Assembly (NCBI RefSeq): GCF_946221105.1
Contig: NZ_CAMICL010000063.1
Span: forward strand, 1-9,886
DNA length: 9,886 bases
Direction of reading: 5' to 3'
From: an uncultured Corynebacterium sp.
GTDB taxonomy: Bacteria; Actinomycetota; Actinomycetes; Mycobacteriales; Mycobacteriaceae
Every line of letters begins with the position of its first letter. Position 1 is the stretch's first letter. Of the stretch, positions 1 through 6,211 are shown in pieces. Under the pieces are notes generated by a model that ran no database searches, was not told the DNA's origin, and saw nothing but the letters and a program-made list of their open reading frames with translations. Both the position numbers and the translations under genes were made by a program.

Positions 1-4
1 GGGG

Positions 5-1330
5 CTAGTTGCTCCCGGTGTAGTGGGCGTAGTGCAGCTCCAGCAGCTGCATGCCCTGCGCGGAGCAGAACACTTGGGTGGGTGCGGTTTCGCGCAGGAT
101 GCCGAACGCCTCTGGCCAGAACAGCCAGCTCTCTGCCCTGGGGCTGAGCGGTTTGCCGTCGACGATCCACTCCACGATGGAACGCCAGTTTTCCTCGCCC
201 ATCAGTTTTTCAAAGCCGAGGCGGATGTTGTCGGCGGCCTTGGGGATGGGGTTGTCGTGGTTGAGGAAGGCCAGGCCTGCTTTGGTGGGGGTCAGCTCGC
301 CGCGACGCTTCTTCAGCAGGCGGGCGTCGAGGAGCAGGTCGGCGACAGTGTTGGGGAACGGCAGCTCCGTCAGGTCGCGCACTTTCCCGGCGAATGCGGC
401 GGGCATCCCCCCGTGCTCGTATGGCACCCCGGGGGAGAAGATGCGCATGAGCTCGGCGAAGATGTCGGTGACATCGGGTAGATCGTCGAAGGAGTCCGGT
501 CCGAAGCCGGGGAAGGCAGGCAGGCTCTGCGCCGCCGGCGGACCAGGCATGCTCGGCACGTCGGGAACCTCCACCCCGTCCGGCCCGCCGAGCATTTCGC
601 CGAAGAACTCGGTCACGGCATTGATCATGGTGGGGTTGCGCTCCGGGTGCGGGTCCATGTCGATGATCTGGAGCAGGTCCGGGCGGGACTGGAGGAAGTC
701 GTCGAAGTGCTGGGCCAGGCCGGGGCCATCGGTGCCTTCATCGGCGGCGGCGACTTCGTCGAAGAACATCTCCTCGGCGACGTTGCCGATGCGGGTGGCC
801 ACGGAGACCGGGTCGGCCTGTGTCATGCGGTCGAGCATGCGCTCCGGCGGCATGACGGGCAGGTAGGAAAACATCAGGGTGATGGTCTCTAAGTCCGGTT
901 CGATGCCGGCGGCCAAAAGGCGGGCCTGGTGGCGGAAGGTGGTCATCAGCTCTGGCCCCGAGCAGGCTTCGACGACGTCGGGCCCGGCTGCGTCGATAAG
1001 CATGGGCGTAGGGCCCTCGATGTTGGAGGGACCCAGAACCTCGACATGGATGTTCCAATTGGCCGCCGGGTCGTAGACGTAGGTCATGGGCCGCATCTCG
1101 GCGACTGTGAGCTCGTTTTCCTGGTGCTCGCCGGGGCCGGGCACGGCAGTAAAGACGGAGCGCTGCGTGCCCTCCTGGCTGACGTAGAGGTGGGTGGCGG
1201 CGCCGGTGAAACCGAGGGATGCGTCGATGATCTGGGAGAGTTCGCCGAGCGTCATCGTTTCCTCGACGTTGACGCAGCGGGAAATTTCGGGCGAGGTGCC
1301 TTCCACGATCATGAGCACTGAAACGGTCAT
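5..1330 (-). CDS. pRiA4b ORF-3-like protein with C-terminal winged-helix-like segment
   Basis: A 441-residue protein of unknown function. Residues 1-130 resemble the plasmid pRiA4b ORF-3 family: an N-terminal strand, a TLGELSQIIDASLGF segment (like the family's TL..LH..IQ..MGW), HLYV at 47-50, TYVYDPAANWNIHVEV at 83-98 (like Y.YDFGD.W.H.I) and a GPDVVEACSGPELM stretch near 116-129 (like PPED.GG). The rest is mostly helical, with a Pro/Gly/Asp-rich linker and a segment reading DLLLDARLLKKRRGELTPTKAGLAFL in pieces, which looks like a winged-helix recognition unit. I chose the ATG at 1330. The open frame extends to 1372, but that start would overlap the dcuC end by 25 bp, whereas 1330 leaves a 17-bp gap and has a TAAGGT hexamer 7 nt upstream. 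The family name does not imply a plasmid here. No catalytic residues are recognised. The family call is moderately sure; function is unknown. Confidence 0.75.
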   Translation of the reverse strand: MTVSVLMIVEGTSPEISRCVNVEETMTLGELSQIIDASLGFTGAATHLYVSQEGTQRSVFTAVPGPGEHQENELTVAEMRPMTYVYDPAANWNIHVEVLGPSNIEGPTPMLIDAAGPDVVEACSGPELMTTFRHQARLLAAGIEPDLETITLMFSYLPVMPPERMLDRMTQADPVSVATRIGNVAEEMFFDEVAAADEGTDGPGLAQHFDDFLQSRPDLLQIIDMDPHPERNPTMINAVTEFFGEMLGGPDGVEVPDVPSMPGPPAAQSLPAFPGFGPDSFDDLPDVTDIFAELMRIFSPGVPYEHGGMPAAFAGKVRDLTELPFPNTVADLLLDARLLKKRRGELTPTKAGLAFLNHDNPIPKAADNIRLGFEKLMGEENWRSIVEWIVDGKPLSPRAESWLFWPEAFGILRETAPTQVFCSAQGMQLLELHYAHYTGSN

Positions 1331-1337
1331 ACCGGCA

Positions 1338-1343
1338 ACCTTA
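1338..1343 (-). promoter_or_regulatory. Candidate -10 (TAAGGT) for a leaderless start
   Basis: TAAGGT on the minus strand lies exactly 7 nt before the ATG at 1330, in the gap after the dcuC stop codon. There is no convincing Shine-Dalgarno. The spacing would put the transcript start at or next to the A of ATG, so the gene may have its own leaderless transcript as well as readthrough from dcuC. No good -35 was found. Confidence 0.4.
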
Positions 1344-1347
1344 CGGC

Positions 1348-2772
1348 CTAAACCACGAACAGGAAGGCACACACGACGGCAGTCACCGCGCCCGCGGTCA
1401 GCGGCACGGCGGTGCGGCGGACCACATCGATCGGGTTGACCTGCAGCGCACCGGCGACGATGAGCACCGCCGCGTTAACCGGGGAGGCCTGGCGCATGGT
1501 GTTGGAGGCGGCCCATATGGAGGTGAGCATCTGCGGGGCGGACACGGCGGAATCGGCGGCGATGCCGGGCACCATCTCGGAGAACGCGAAGTAGGGCGCC
1601 ACGCCGGAGCCGGTGAGCAGCGCCATCGCGGCGGTGGCGAGCACGAACACCAGCACCATCAGCACGGCGGCGCCGGAGGAGGCCTGGGCCAGGTTGGTCA
1701 GGGCCTCGATCACGCCCATCTGCGTGATGCCCTCCACCAGGATGGCGGCGGCGACGATCAGGGAGACCACGCCGGCGGCACCCTCGCCCAGGCCCTTGAA
1801 GAACTCCTGCAGGGAGTCGGTGGCGTAGTTGACGTCGCGCAGGCGGATGGCCTCGATGATCATGGTCACCATCAGCGAGACCACGGTCACCGGCAGGATG
1901 CCGGCCTCGAAGGAAACCACGCCCAGGCGGTTCAGGGCGGCGGAGACGATGATCAACAGCAGCGGCAGAAGCGGCAGGATGGCGTAGAAGCCGGGCAGGC
2001 CCTCGGCGCGCTCGACGGCTTCGCGGATGCGGCGCTCGGACTCGCTGTCCTTGGCCGCCTCAAGCTCGGCGTCCGACGCGCCGGCACCGGACTTGACCAG
2101 GTCTTTCTTGTCGCAGTGGCGCTGCCACCACATGTGCACAAACGCGATGACCACCAGCGCGGGGATGGTGGCTTTGGCCACGTTGCCGAAGGTGAACTCG
2201 GTGACGGTCATGCCGGTCAGCTCCGCGCCCTGGATCAGGCCGGCCTCCAGCGGCGACGGCGCGATGGTGGAGGCGGTGGCCACGATCGCGCCGACGGTCA
2301 GCGGCGTCAGCCCCGCGGCGATCAGCGCCGGCATCAGCGTGGCCACGAGCAGCAGCGACAACGCACTGGCAGAAGGCACGACGAAGGACAACAGCGTAGC
2401 GACGGCAAACCCGATGGGCACGAGCCAGTAGGAGCCGTGGAAGCGGCGCAGCGGGCTGGACAGCGCCACCACCGTCTTGGCGTCGGCGCCGATGTGGCGC
2501 ATGTAGCCGACGAAGCCGAACAGCACCATGATCGCCATGCCGGTGCCGGCGAAGCGGGACTTGAACAGGGACTCGATGATCAGCAGCTCGTCGTAAAACG
2601 CGTTGCCGGAGGACTCGATGTCCGCGGTGGAGTGGTCGATACGCCCGGTAGCTGCGGCGATCATGAGCAGCAGCACGCCGACGGCGAAGATGGAGGAGGC
2701 CGCGTGGACCTTCCTGGCAATGAAATAGCCGACGGCGATGACGGCGAGAATGGCAAAGAAAATATAAAGCAC
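1348..2772 (-). CDS. dcuC: DcuC-family C4-dicarboxylate transporter
   Basis: A 474-residue inner-membrane transporter of the DcuC type, expected to carry C4-dicarboxylates such as succinate or fumarate (in E. coli mainly succinate efflux in fermentation). It is almost entirely hydrophobic: an N-terminal helix at 3-20, a short second segment at 24-42, and helix clusters at 78-92, 116-165, 200-217, 262-280, 289-308, 332-355, 366-390 and 433-474. A charged cytoplasmic-type loop (about 219-258, rich in Lys/Glu/Arg) splits the two halves, as in the family. Family-like motifs include VVPSASALSLLL (131-142), TIAPSPLEAGLI (169-180) and SIWAASNTMRQASPVNAAVL (418-437). Length matches DcuC (~460). The start is GTG with no Shine-Dalgarno and a CATAAT 6 nt upstream. 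It lies 81 bp after the pirin-like gene and 17 bp before the pRiA4b-like gene. Family is clear; exact substrate is inferred. Confidence 0.85.
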   Translation of the reverse strand: MLYIFFAILAVIAVGYFIARKVHAASSIFAVGVLLLMIAAATGRIDHSTADIESSGNAFYDELLIIESLFKSRFAGTGMAIMVLFGFVGYMRHIGADAKTVVALSSPLRRFHGSYWLVPIGFAVATLLSFVVPSASALSLLLVATLMPALIAAGLTPLTVGAIVATASTIAPSPLEAGLIQGAELTGMTVTEFTFGNVAKATIPALVVIAFVHMWWQRHCDKKDLVKSGAGASDAELEAAKDSESERRIREAVERAEGLPGFYAILPLLPLLLIIVSAALNRLGVVSFEAGILPVTVVSLMVTMIIEAIRLRDVNYATDSLQEFFKGLGEGAAGVVSLIVAAAILVEGITQMGVIEALTNLAQASSGAAVLMVLVFVLATAAMALLTGSGVAPYFAFSEMVPGIAADSAVSAPQMLTSIWAASNTMRQASPVNAAVLIVAGALQVNPIDVVRRTAVPLTAGAVTAVVCAFLFVV

Positions 2773-2778
2773 GCTGCG

Positions 2779-2784
2779 ATTATG
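2779..2784 (-). promoter_or_regulatory. Candidate -10 (CATAAT) for dcuC
   Basis: CATAAT, five of six matches to TATAAT, ends 6 nt before the dcuC GTG. There is no Shine-Dalgarno, so a leaderless transcript starting at the GTG is likely. The -35 region has no good match to TTGACA and instead holds the repeats at 2787-2825. Confidence 0.45.
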
Positions 2785-2786
2785 CA

Positions 2787-2825
2787 GTGCGAAACCGCAC
2801 CCCGCAGGGTGAATGCGCAGGGTGA
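2787..2825. repeat. Inverted repeat plus tandem decamers upstream of dcuC
   Basis: In the 81-bp gap before dcuC there is an inverted repeat GTGCG-AAAC-CGCAC (2787-2800), then two exact copies of CGCAGGGTGA (2803-2812 and 2816-2825) 13 bp apart. A small CACCC-CGCA-GGGTG hairpin (2798-2811) links them. The block covers the spacer and -35 zone of the candidate dcuC promoter, so an operator is plausible. No T-run follows on the minus strand, so it is not a standard intrinsic terminator for the pirin-like gene. Confidence 0.4.
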
Positions 2826-2853
2826 GGCAAATGTCTCCGCAAAGCCGGGTAAA

Positions 2854-3396
2854 TTACGCCGGCTGGCCGCCCAGGATGAGCACGTGGGCGATGTTCTCGG
2901 AGCGGTTCTTCAGCCCCAGGGTGCGGTGGCCGGCGTCCAGCATGCCGGCGGAGTGCGGCGGCACCGGGGTGTTGTTGACGGTGATGTCGCCGTCGGGGGC
3001 GACTACGGCGTACTCGAACTCCTCGTACACGGTGACCGCCAGTTCGGTTTCAGGCGCGATGGTCAGCTGGGCTGCCACGCAGGGCTCGCTGGTTTCCACG
3101 GTGCCGGTGCGGCCGAACATGCGTCCGGCGAAGACAAAGGCCTCGCCCGCGGATTCGGTGGTCACGCTACGCAGGTCAAACGCGTCCGGTTGGGCGCGCT
3201 GGATTTTGTCGGGGACCGCTTCATCGCTGATCAGCACTTGCACCTGTGCGCGCTCGAGCACACCGCCGAGGCGTGCGGAGCCGTCGTGCCGCCAGGCAAA
3301 GGATTTGCAGCCCGCGGGAGTGTCGTCGGGTCCGCCGAGGCCCTGGAGGAATGCGACCCCGCGCCAGGGGCCAGCGTTCAGCTCAATGAATGACAT
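2854..3396 (-). CDS. Short pirin-like cupin protein
   Basis: A 180-residue protein whose second half matches the pirin C-terminal cupin. Residues 85-115 (EAFVFAGRMFGRTGTV..., then AAQLTIAPETEL) read like pirin's interdomain V.VIAG...G..GPV followed by LDV.L.PG..L. Residues 128-147 (EYAVVAPDGDITVNNTPVPP) match the cupin strand pair seen as YVL.GEV.V.G..L. The protein ends in LILGGQPA, the typical pirin LLLGG.P terminus. Pirins are usually ~230-300 residues with two cupins; here the N-terminal 85 residues are too short for a full one and lack the usual metal-binding His/Glu set, so this is a reduced form. It starts 10 bp after the chrA stop with no Shine-Dalgarno but a TAAGCT 7 nt upstream. Possible roles (quercetinase-like, redox or binding) cannot be chosen from sequence. 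Fold call is moderate; function unknown. Confidence 0.65.
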   Translation of the reverse strand: MSFIELNAGPWRGVAFLQGLGGPDDTPAGCKSFAWRHDGSARLGGVLERAQVQVLISDEAVPDKIQRAQPDAFDLRSVTTESAGEAFVFAGRMFGRTGTVETSEPCVAAQLTIAPETELAVTVYEEFEYAVVAPDGDITVNNTPVPPHSAGMLDAGHRTLGLKNRSENIAHVLILGGQPA

Positions 3397-3403
3397 GGCG
3401 GCA

Positions 3404-3409
3404 AGCTTA
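3404..3409 (-). promoter_or_regulatory. Candidate -10 (TAAGCT) overlapping the chrA stop codon
   Basis: TAAGCT begins with the TAA stop of chrA (3409-3407) and ends 7 nt before the ATG of the pirin-like gene. No Shine-Dalgarno is present. A leaderless transcript of the pirin-like gene is therefore plausible in addition to readthrough from chrSA. Confidence 0.35.
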
Positions 3410-4009
3410 TATGATCCGGCGCTGCCGGGCTTCCTCCACGGCCGCGGTGCGGTTATCCACCCCGAGTTTGGCGTAGATGTGGATCAGGTGCGTCTTCACG
3501 GTCGCCTGCGAGATGAACAGCTGCTGCGCGATTTCCTTGTTGGAGGCGCCGGTTTGCAGCGCGCGCAGTAGCTCAATCTCGCGCGCGGACAGCGCCTCGG
3601 CCGGGTTGACCAGCCGGTCCGCCAGCACGTTCGCCACCTGCGGGGAGAGCACCCTTTTGCCTTGCGACGCGCTCCGCACCGCCTCGTACAGCTCATCTTC
3701 CGGCGCGTCCTTGAGCAGGTAGCCCATCGCCCCGGCCTCCACCGCGGCGACCACGTCGGCTTGGGTGTCGTAGGTGGTCAGGATCAAAACCGGCGGCCCG
3801 CCGGCGGCGACCAGGCGGCGTGTCAGCGCGATGCCGTCCGCGCCGGGCATCTGGATGTCGGAGACCACCACGTCCACCCCCTCGGGCACCTCGGCGTTGC
3901 CGTCGGCGGCCTCCGCGACGACTTCCACGCCGTCGAAGGAATTGAGTACCGCGCGAAGGCCGGCGCGGACGACCGGATGGTCGTCGATGAGCATGACGTT
4001 CAGCGTCAT
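3407..4009 (-). CDS. chrA: ChrA, NarL/LuxR-type haem response regulator
   Basis: A 200-residue cytoplasmic response regulator. The receiver domain (about 1-120) has the acidic pair D9-D10, the phospho-acceptor D51 in VVVSDIQMPG, T78/T79 and K100 in YLLKDA. A LuxR-type helix-turn-helix occupies about 136-198 (LSAREIELLRAL, then SNKEIAQQLFISQATVKTHL and YAKLGV). In corynebacteria ChrA is phosphorylated by ChrS in response to haem, activates the divergent hrtBA exporter and affects its own operon. Here it overlaps chrS by 4 nt (ATGA) and has a strong Shine-Dalgarno, GGAGGAG, inside the chrS end, so it is translationally coupled. The identification as chrA rather than the paralogue hrrA rests on the divergent hrtBA next door; hrrSA is normally not there. 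Confidence 0.85.
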   Translation of the reverse strand: MTLNVMLIDDHPVVRAGLRAVLNSFDGVEVVAEAADGNAEVPEGVDVVVSDIQMPGADGIALTRRLVAAGGPPVLILTTYDTQADVVAAVEAGAMGYLLKDAPEDELYEAVRSASQGKRVLSPQVANVLADRLVNPAEALSAREIELLRALQTGASNKEIAQQLFISQATVKTHLIHIYAKLGVDNRTAAVEEARQRRII

Positions 4010-5142
4010 TTCTCCTCCACAGGCAGGGTTGCGGCGAGGACGTTGCCCTCCACCGTGAGCTCGCCGCCGACCTCCTCCACACGCGCCCGCAGGCCCTGCA
4101 GGCCGTAGCCCTCGGGCGCGGTGATGCCGCGGCCGTTGTCGAAGACGTCGATGGTTGCGGTCGCACCAAGCCTATCGACGGTCACCACCGCCGACGAGGC
4201 ACCAGCGTGGCGCACGATGTTGCTCAAACCTTCGCGCACGACGCGCTCCGCCACCGACGCGCAGGGTTCCGGCAGGTCAACGGCCTGAACCCGGACTTCG
4301 AGCTGCTCGCCGAGCGCGCGCTGGCGGTCCTGCGCGTGGCGGGCCAGGCGCTCCAGGCGCACCGGCAACGTCTCGCGCTTCGGGGCCTGCGTGCTGGCGG
4401 AGTTCTCAGCGACGAAGCGGCGCGCCTCCGCCAGGTTGTCGGAGGCGGTGGAGCGGATCACGTCCAGCGTCTCGCGCGCCGGGTCGCCCTGCGTGAGCTG
4501 TTTGTCCATCGCCCGGCCCAGCAACACGATGGAGCTCAACCCCTGCGCCATGGTGTCGTGCACCTCGCGCGCCAGGCGGGCCCGCTCCTCCGCCACGCCC
4601 GCGGCGTGCTCGGCCTTCGCCGCCTCGCGTTGGGCGGCCTTGAGGTCCTCGGCCATCTGCCGGTAGTGGTCCGCCTCCGCGCGAAGCGCCTGGTAGGCGT
4701 GGACGATGATCACCGCCAGCACGGTGCCGATGGTGGGGCCGATGACCGCGCCGGCCCCGCCGCCCGGCGCGGTGGCGGTGAGTGCAACGGCCAAAAGCGC
4801 CGCGGCGGCCGCGAGCTCCCACCACGTGGTCAACAGCACGCACGCCAGCATGACCAGCGGGAACTCCAGCCACACGAACTCCTCGGACATCTGCACCAGC
4901 CCCACCCACAGCGCCGAGACCACCGCGAGCCAGGCATACGGCGCCCACGCCGGGTAGTCCTTGCCGTGGAAGTGCCAGACGGTGCCGGCCATGTACACGC
5001 AGGCGAAGGCCAGGGGGAGGGCCAGGGCTGCCAGGGGTGCGTCGCTACGCAACTGCCCCACAAGCCCTACCGTAAGCAGCACGGCGACGAGCACGTGCAG
5101 GCTCACGCGCAGAAAATCGAGCAGGCGGGTGGTGGACAGCAT
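4006..5142 (-). CDS. chrS: ChrS, haem-responsive sensor histidine kinase
   Basis: A 378-residue membrane histidine kinase of the HisKA_3 (NarX/DesK) type. Residues 10-150 form a membrane sensor of about five to six helices (roughly 10-28, 36-54, 68-84, 93-122, 131-150) with almost no external loop, as expected for sensing within or near the membrane. A coiled-coil linker rich in Ala/Glu/Arg follows (about 152-190). The phospho-acceptor is H195 in REVHDTMAQGLSS. The ATPase domain has the N box around N308 (REGLSNIVRHA), the G1 box DNGRGI at 335-340 and the G2 box GYGLQGLRARV at 345-355. ChrS senses haem and phosphorylates ChrA in corynebacteria. The ATG at 5142 has no Shine-Dalgarno but a TACGCT 7 nt upstream. 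The gene is divergent from hrtBA, which supports chrS over hrrS. The specific haem ligand cannot be read from the sequence. Confidence 0.85.
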   Translation of the reverse strand: MLSTTRLLDFLRVSLHVLVAVLLTVGLVGQLRSDAPLAALALPLAFACVYMAGTVWHFHGKDYPAWAPYAWLAVVSALWVGLVQMSEEFVWLEFPLVMLACVLLTTWWELAAAAALLAVALTATAPGGGAGAVIGPTIGTVLAVIIVHAYQALRAEADHYRQMAEDLKAAQREAAKAEHAAGVAEERARLAREVHDTMAQGLSSIVLLGRAMDKQLTQGDPARETLDVIRSTASDNLAEARRFVAENSASTQAPKRETLPVRLERLARHAQDRQRALGEQLEVRVQAVDLPEPCASVAERVVREGLSNIVRHAGASSAVVTVDRLGATATIDVFDNGRGITAPEGYGLQGLRARVEEVGGELTVEGNVLAATLPVEEK

Positions 5143-5149
5143 GCGTCTG

Positions 5150-5155
5150 AGCGTA
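5150..5155 (-). promoter_or_regulatory. Candidate -10 (TACGCT) of chrSA
   Basis: TACGCT lies 7 nt before the chrS ATG with no Shine-Dalgarno between, giving a leaderless start. The palindrome at 5158-5173 lies directly upstream, in the spacer and near -35, so a protein bound there would block RNA polymerase at this promoter. Confidence 0.45.
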
Positions 5156-5157
5156 GA

Positions 5158-5188
5158 TCAACCGATCGGTTGACCGGGATTTCAACCG
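5158..5188. promoter_or_regulatory. Candidate ChrA operator in the chrS/hrtB gap
   Basis: TCAACCGATCGGTTGA (5158-5173) is a perfect 16-bp palindrome. A further TCAACCG at 5182-5188 pairs with the CGGTTGA of the palindrome as a 7-bp inverted repeat with an 8-bp spacer. A degenerate TCAACGG is at 5214-5220. The heptamer thus occurs three times exactly and once with one change in the 91-bp gap. The right arm also carries TTGACC (5170-5175), a usable -35 for hrtB, but no convincing -10 follows at 17-18 bp (the nearest is GATGTG at 5196-5201), which fits a promoter needing an activator. ChrA is the expected ligand by position; this is inference. Confidence 0.55.
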
Positions 5189-5233
5189 CCCGCGCGATGT
5201 GCTCGAGTGCAGGTCAACGGCAGGATTGGAGCC

Positions 5234-6211
5234 ATGTTCGTAGGAATCAGAGAAATCACGTCAGCCAAGGGGCGCTTCGGGCTGATCGCAGGCACCGTGG
5301 CGCTGATTACGCTGCTGGTGGTCGTGCTCACCGGCCTGACCGCCGGCCTGGGCAAGCAAAACACGTCCGCGCTGGAGGCGCTGGACCCGAAGTCCGTGGT
5401 ATTCCAGGACCCGGAAGACATCTCGTTCACCACCTCCCGCGTCGAGGCGCGCGACGGGCTCACCCCGCTCGGCGCCAGCCAGATGCTCATGACCAAGGGC
5501 AACGGCGAGGACGCGGCCGTGGCCATCCTGTCGCTGCCGGAGGGCACCGAGCTTCCAGGGGGCCAGACGCTTTCCGACGAAGCCGTGGCCGCGCCGGGTC
5601 TCGACGTCGGCGAGGGCGAGACCGTGACCGTCGCCGGCAACGAGATCACCGTCGGCGCGATCGGCGAGGACCTCGCGTTCTCCCACTCCCCCGTCCTGTG
5701 GGTGCCCACCGACTTCTGGCAGGCGGCCTTGCACACCGACGCCGACGGCTCCGTGCTGCTGGCGGACCACGACGTTGACGGCGGGGTGAGCCTGAAGGAG
5801 GCCTTCGACGGCCTGCCGGCCTACTCCTCGGAGCAGGGCTCGCTGAAGCTCATCCAGGGCTTCCTCTACGCCATCGCCGCGCTGGTGATCATCGCCTTCC
5901 TCACCGTGTGGACGATGCAGCGCACCCGCGACCTGGCCATCCTGAAGGCCATCGGCGCGTCCAACAAGTACCTGCTCAAGGACGCCCTCGGCCAGGCCGC
6001 GGTGATTTTGGGGCTCGGCGCGTTCATCGGCGGCGTACTCGCGTTCGGCCTCGGCCTTGTCATGCAGGGCGGCGCGCCGTTCTCCCTGACCGCGCTCACT
6101 GCGGTCGCTCCCCCGGTGGCCATCTGGGCCCTCGGCATGGTCGGCGCCCTGATCGCCACCCGCAACATCACGAAAGTTAACCCCCAGGCGGCTCTTGGAG
6201 GTGTCGCATAA
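5234..6211 (+). CDS. hrtB: HrtB, haem exporter permease
   Basis: A 325-residue permease of the MacB/FtsX class that forms the membrane part of the HrtBA haem exporter. Helix 1 is at about 15-37 (GLIAGTVALITLLVVVLTGLT), followed by a large extracytoplasmic domain (about 38-205). Three more helices lie at about 207-228, 254-277 and 284-307, the FtsX layout. The coupling segment after helix 2, TMQRTRDLAILKAIGAS (227-243), is characteristic of FtsX-type permeases. The C-terminal KVNPQAALGGVA is also family-like. The N-terminus MFVGIREI and the GLGKQNTSALEALDP stretch are typical of corynebacterial HrtB. I chose the ATG at 5234, preceded by AGGA/GGAG; a GTG at 5207 would add nine poor residues and lacks a ribosome site. 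It overlaps hrtA by 1 nt (TAATG). Expected to be induced by haem through ChrSA. Confidence 0.87.
   Translation: MFVGIREITSAKGRFGLIAGTVALITLLVVVLTGLTAGLGKQNTSALEALDPKSVVFQDPEDISFTTSRVEARDGLTPLGASQMLMTKGNGEDAAVAILSLPEGTELPGGQTLSDEAVAAPGLDVGEGETVTVAGNEITVGAIGEDLAFSHSPVLWVPTDFWQAALHTDADGSVLLADHDVDGGVSLKEAFDGLPAYSSEQGSLKLIQGFLYAIAALVIIAFLTVWTMQRTRDLAILKAIGASNKYLLKDALGQAAVILGLGAFIGGVLAFGLGLVMQGGAPFSLTALTAVAPPVAIWALGMVGALIATRNITKVNPQAALGGVA

Noticed and set aside
5..1330. Plasmid or integrative-element origin suggested by the pRiA4b family name
   Set aside because: The family is widespread on chromosomes, and no replication, mobilisation, integrase or repeat feature is present in the window.
1331..1372. 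Longer N-terminus of the pRiA4b-like protein
   Set aside because: It would overlap the dcuC end by 25 bp and adds residues not expected for the domain, which begins with a beta strand right after the ATG at 1330.
2116..3393. Plus-strand open frame of 425 codons opposite dcuC and the pirin-like gene
   Set aside because: Low-complexity Gly/Arg/His/Gln-rich product; the opposite strand shows real families.
5207..5233. Upstream GTG start for hrtB
   Set aside because: The extra nine residues lack the family N-terminus and there is no ribosome site before 5207, while the ATG at 5234 has AGGA/GGAG upstream and gives the expected MFVGIREI start.
4207..5778. Plus-strand open frame of 523 codons running across chrS and into hrtB
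   Set aside because: It crosses two well-supported genes in the wrong strand or frame and the product has no recognisable domain.
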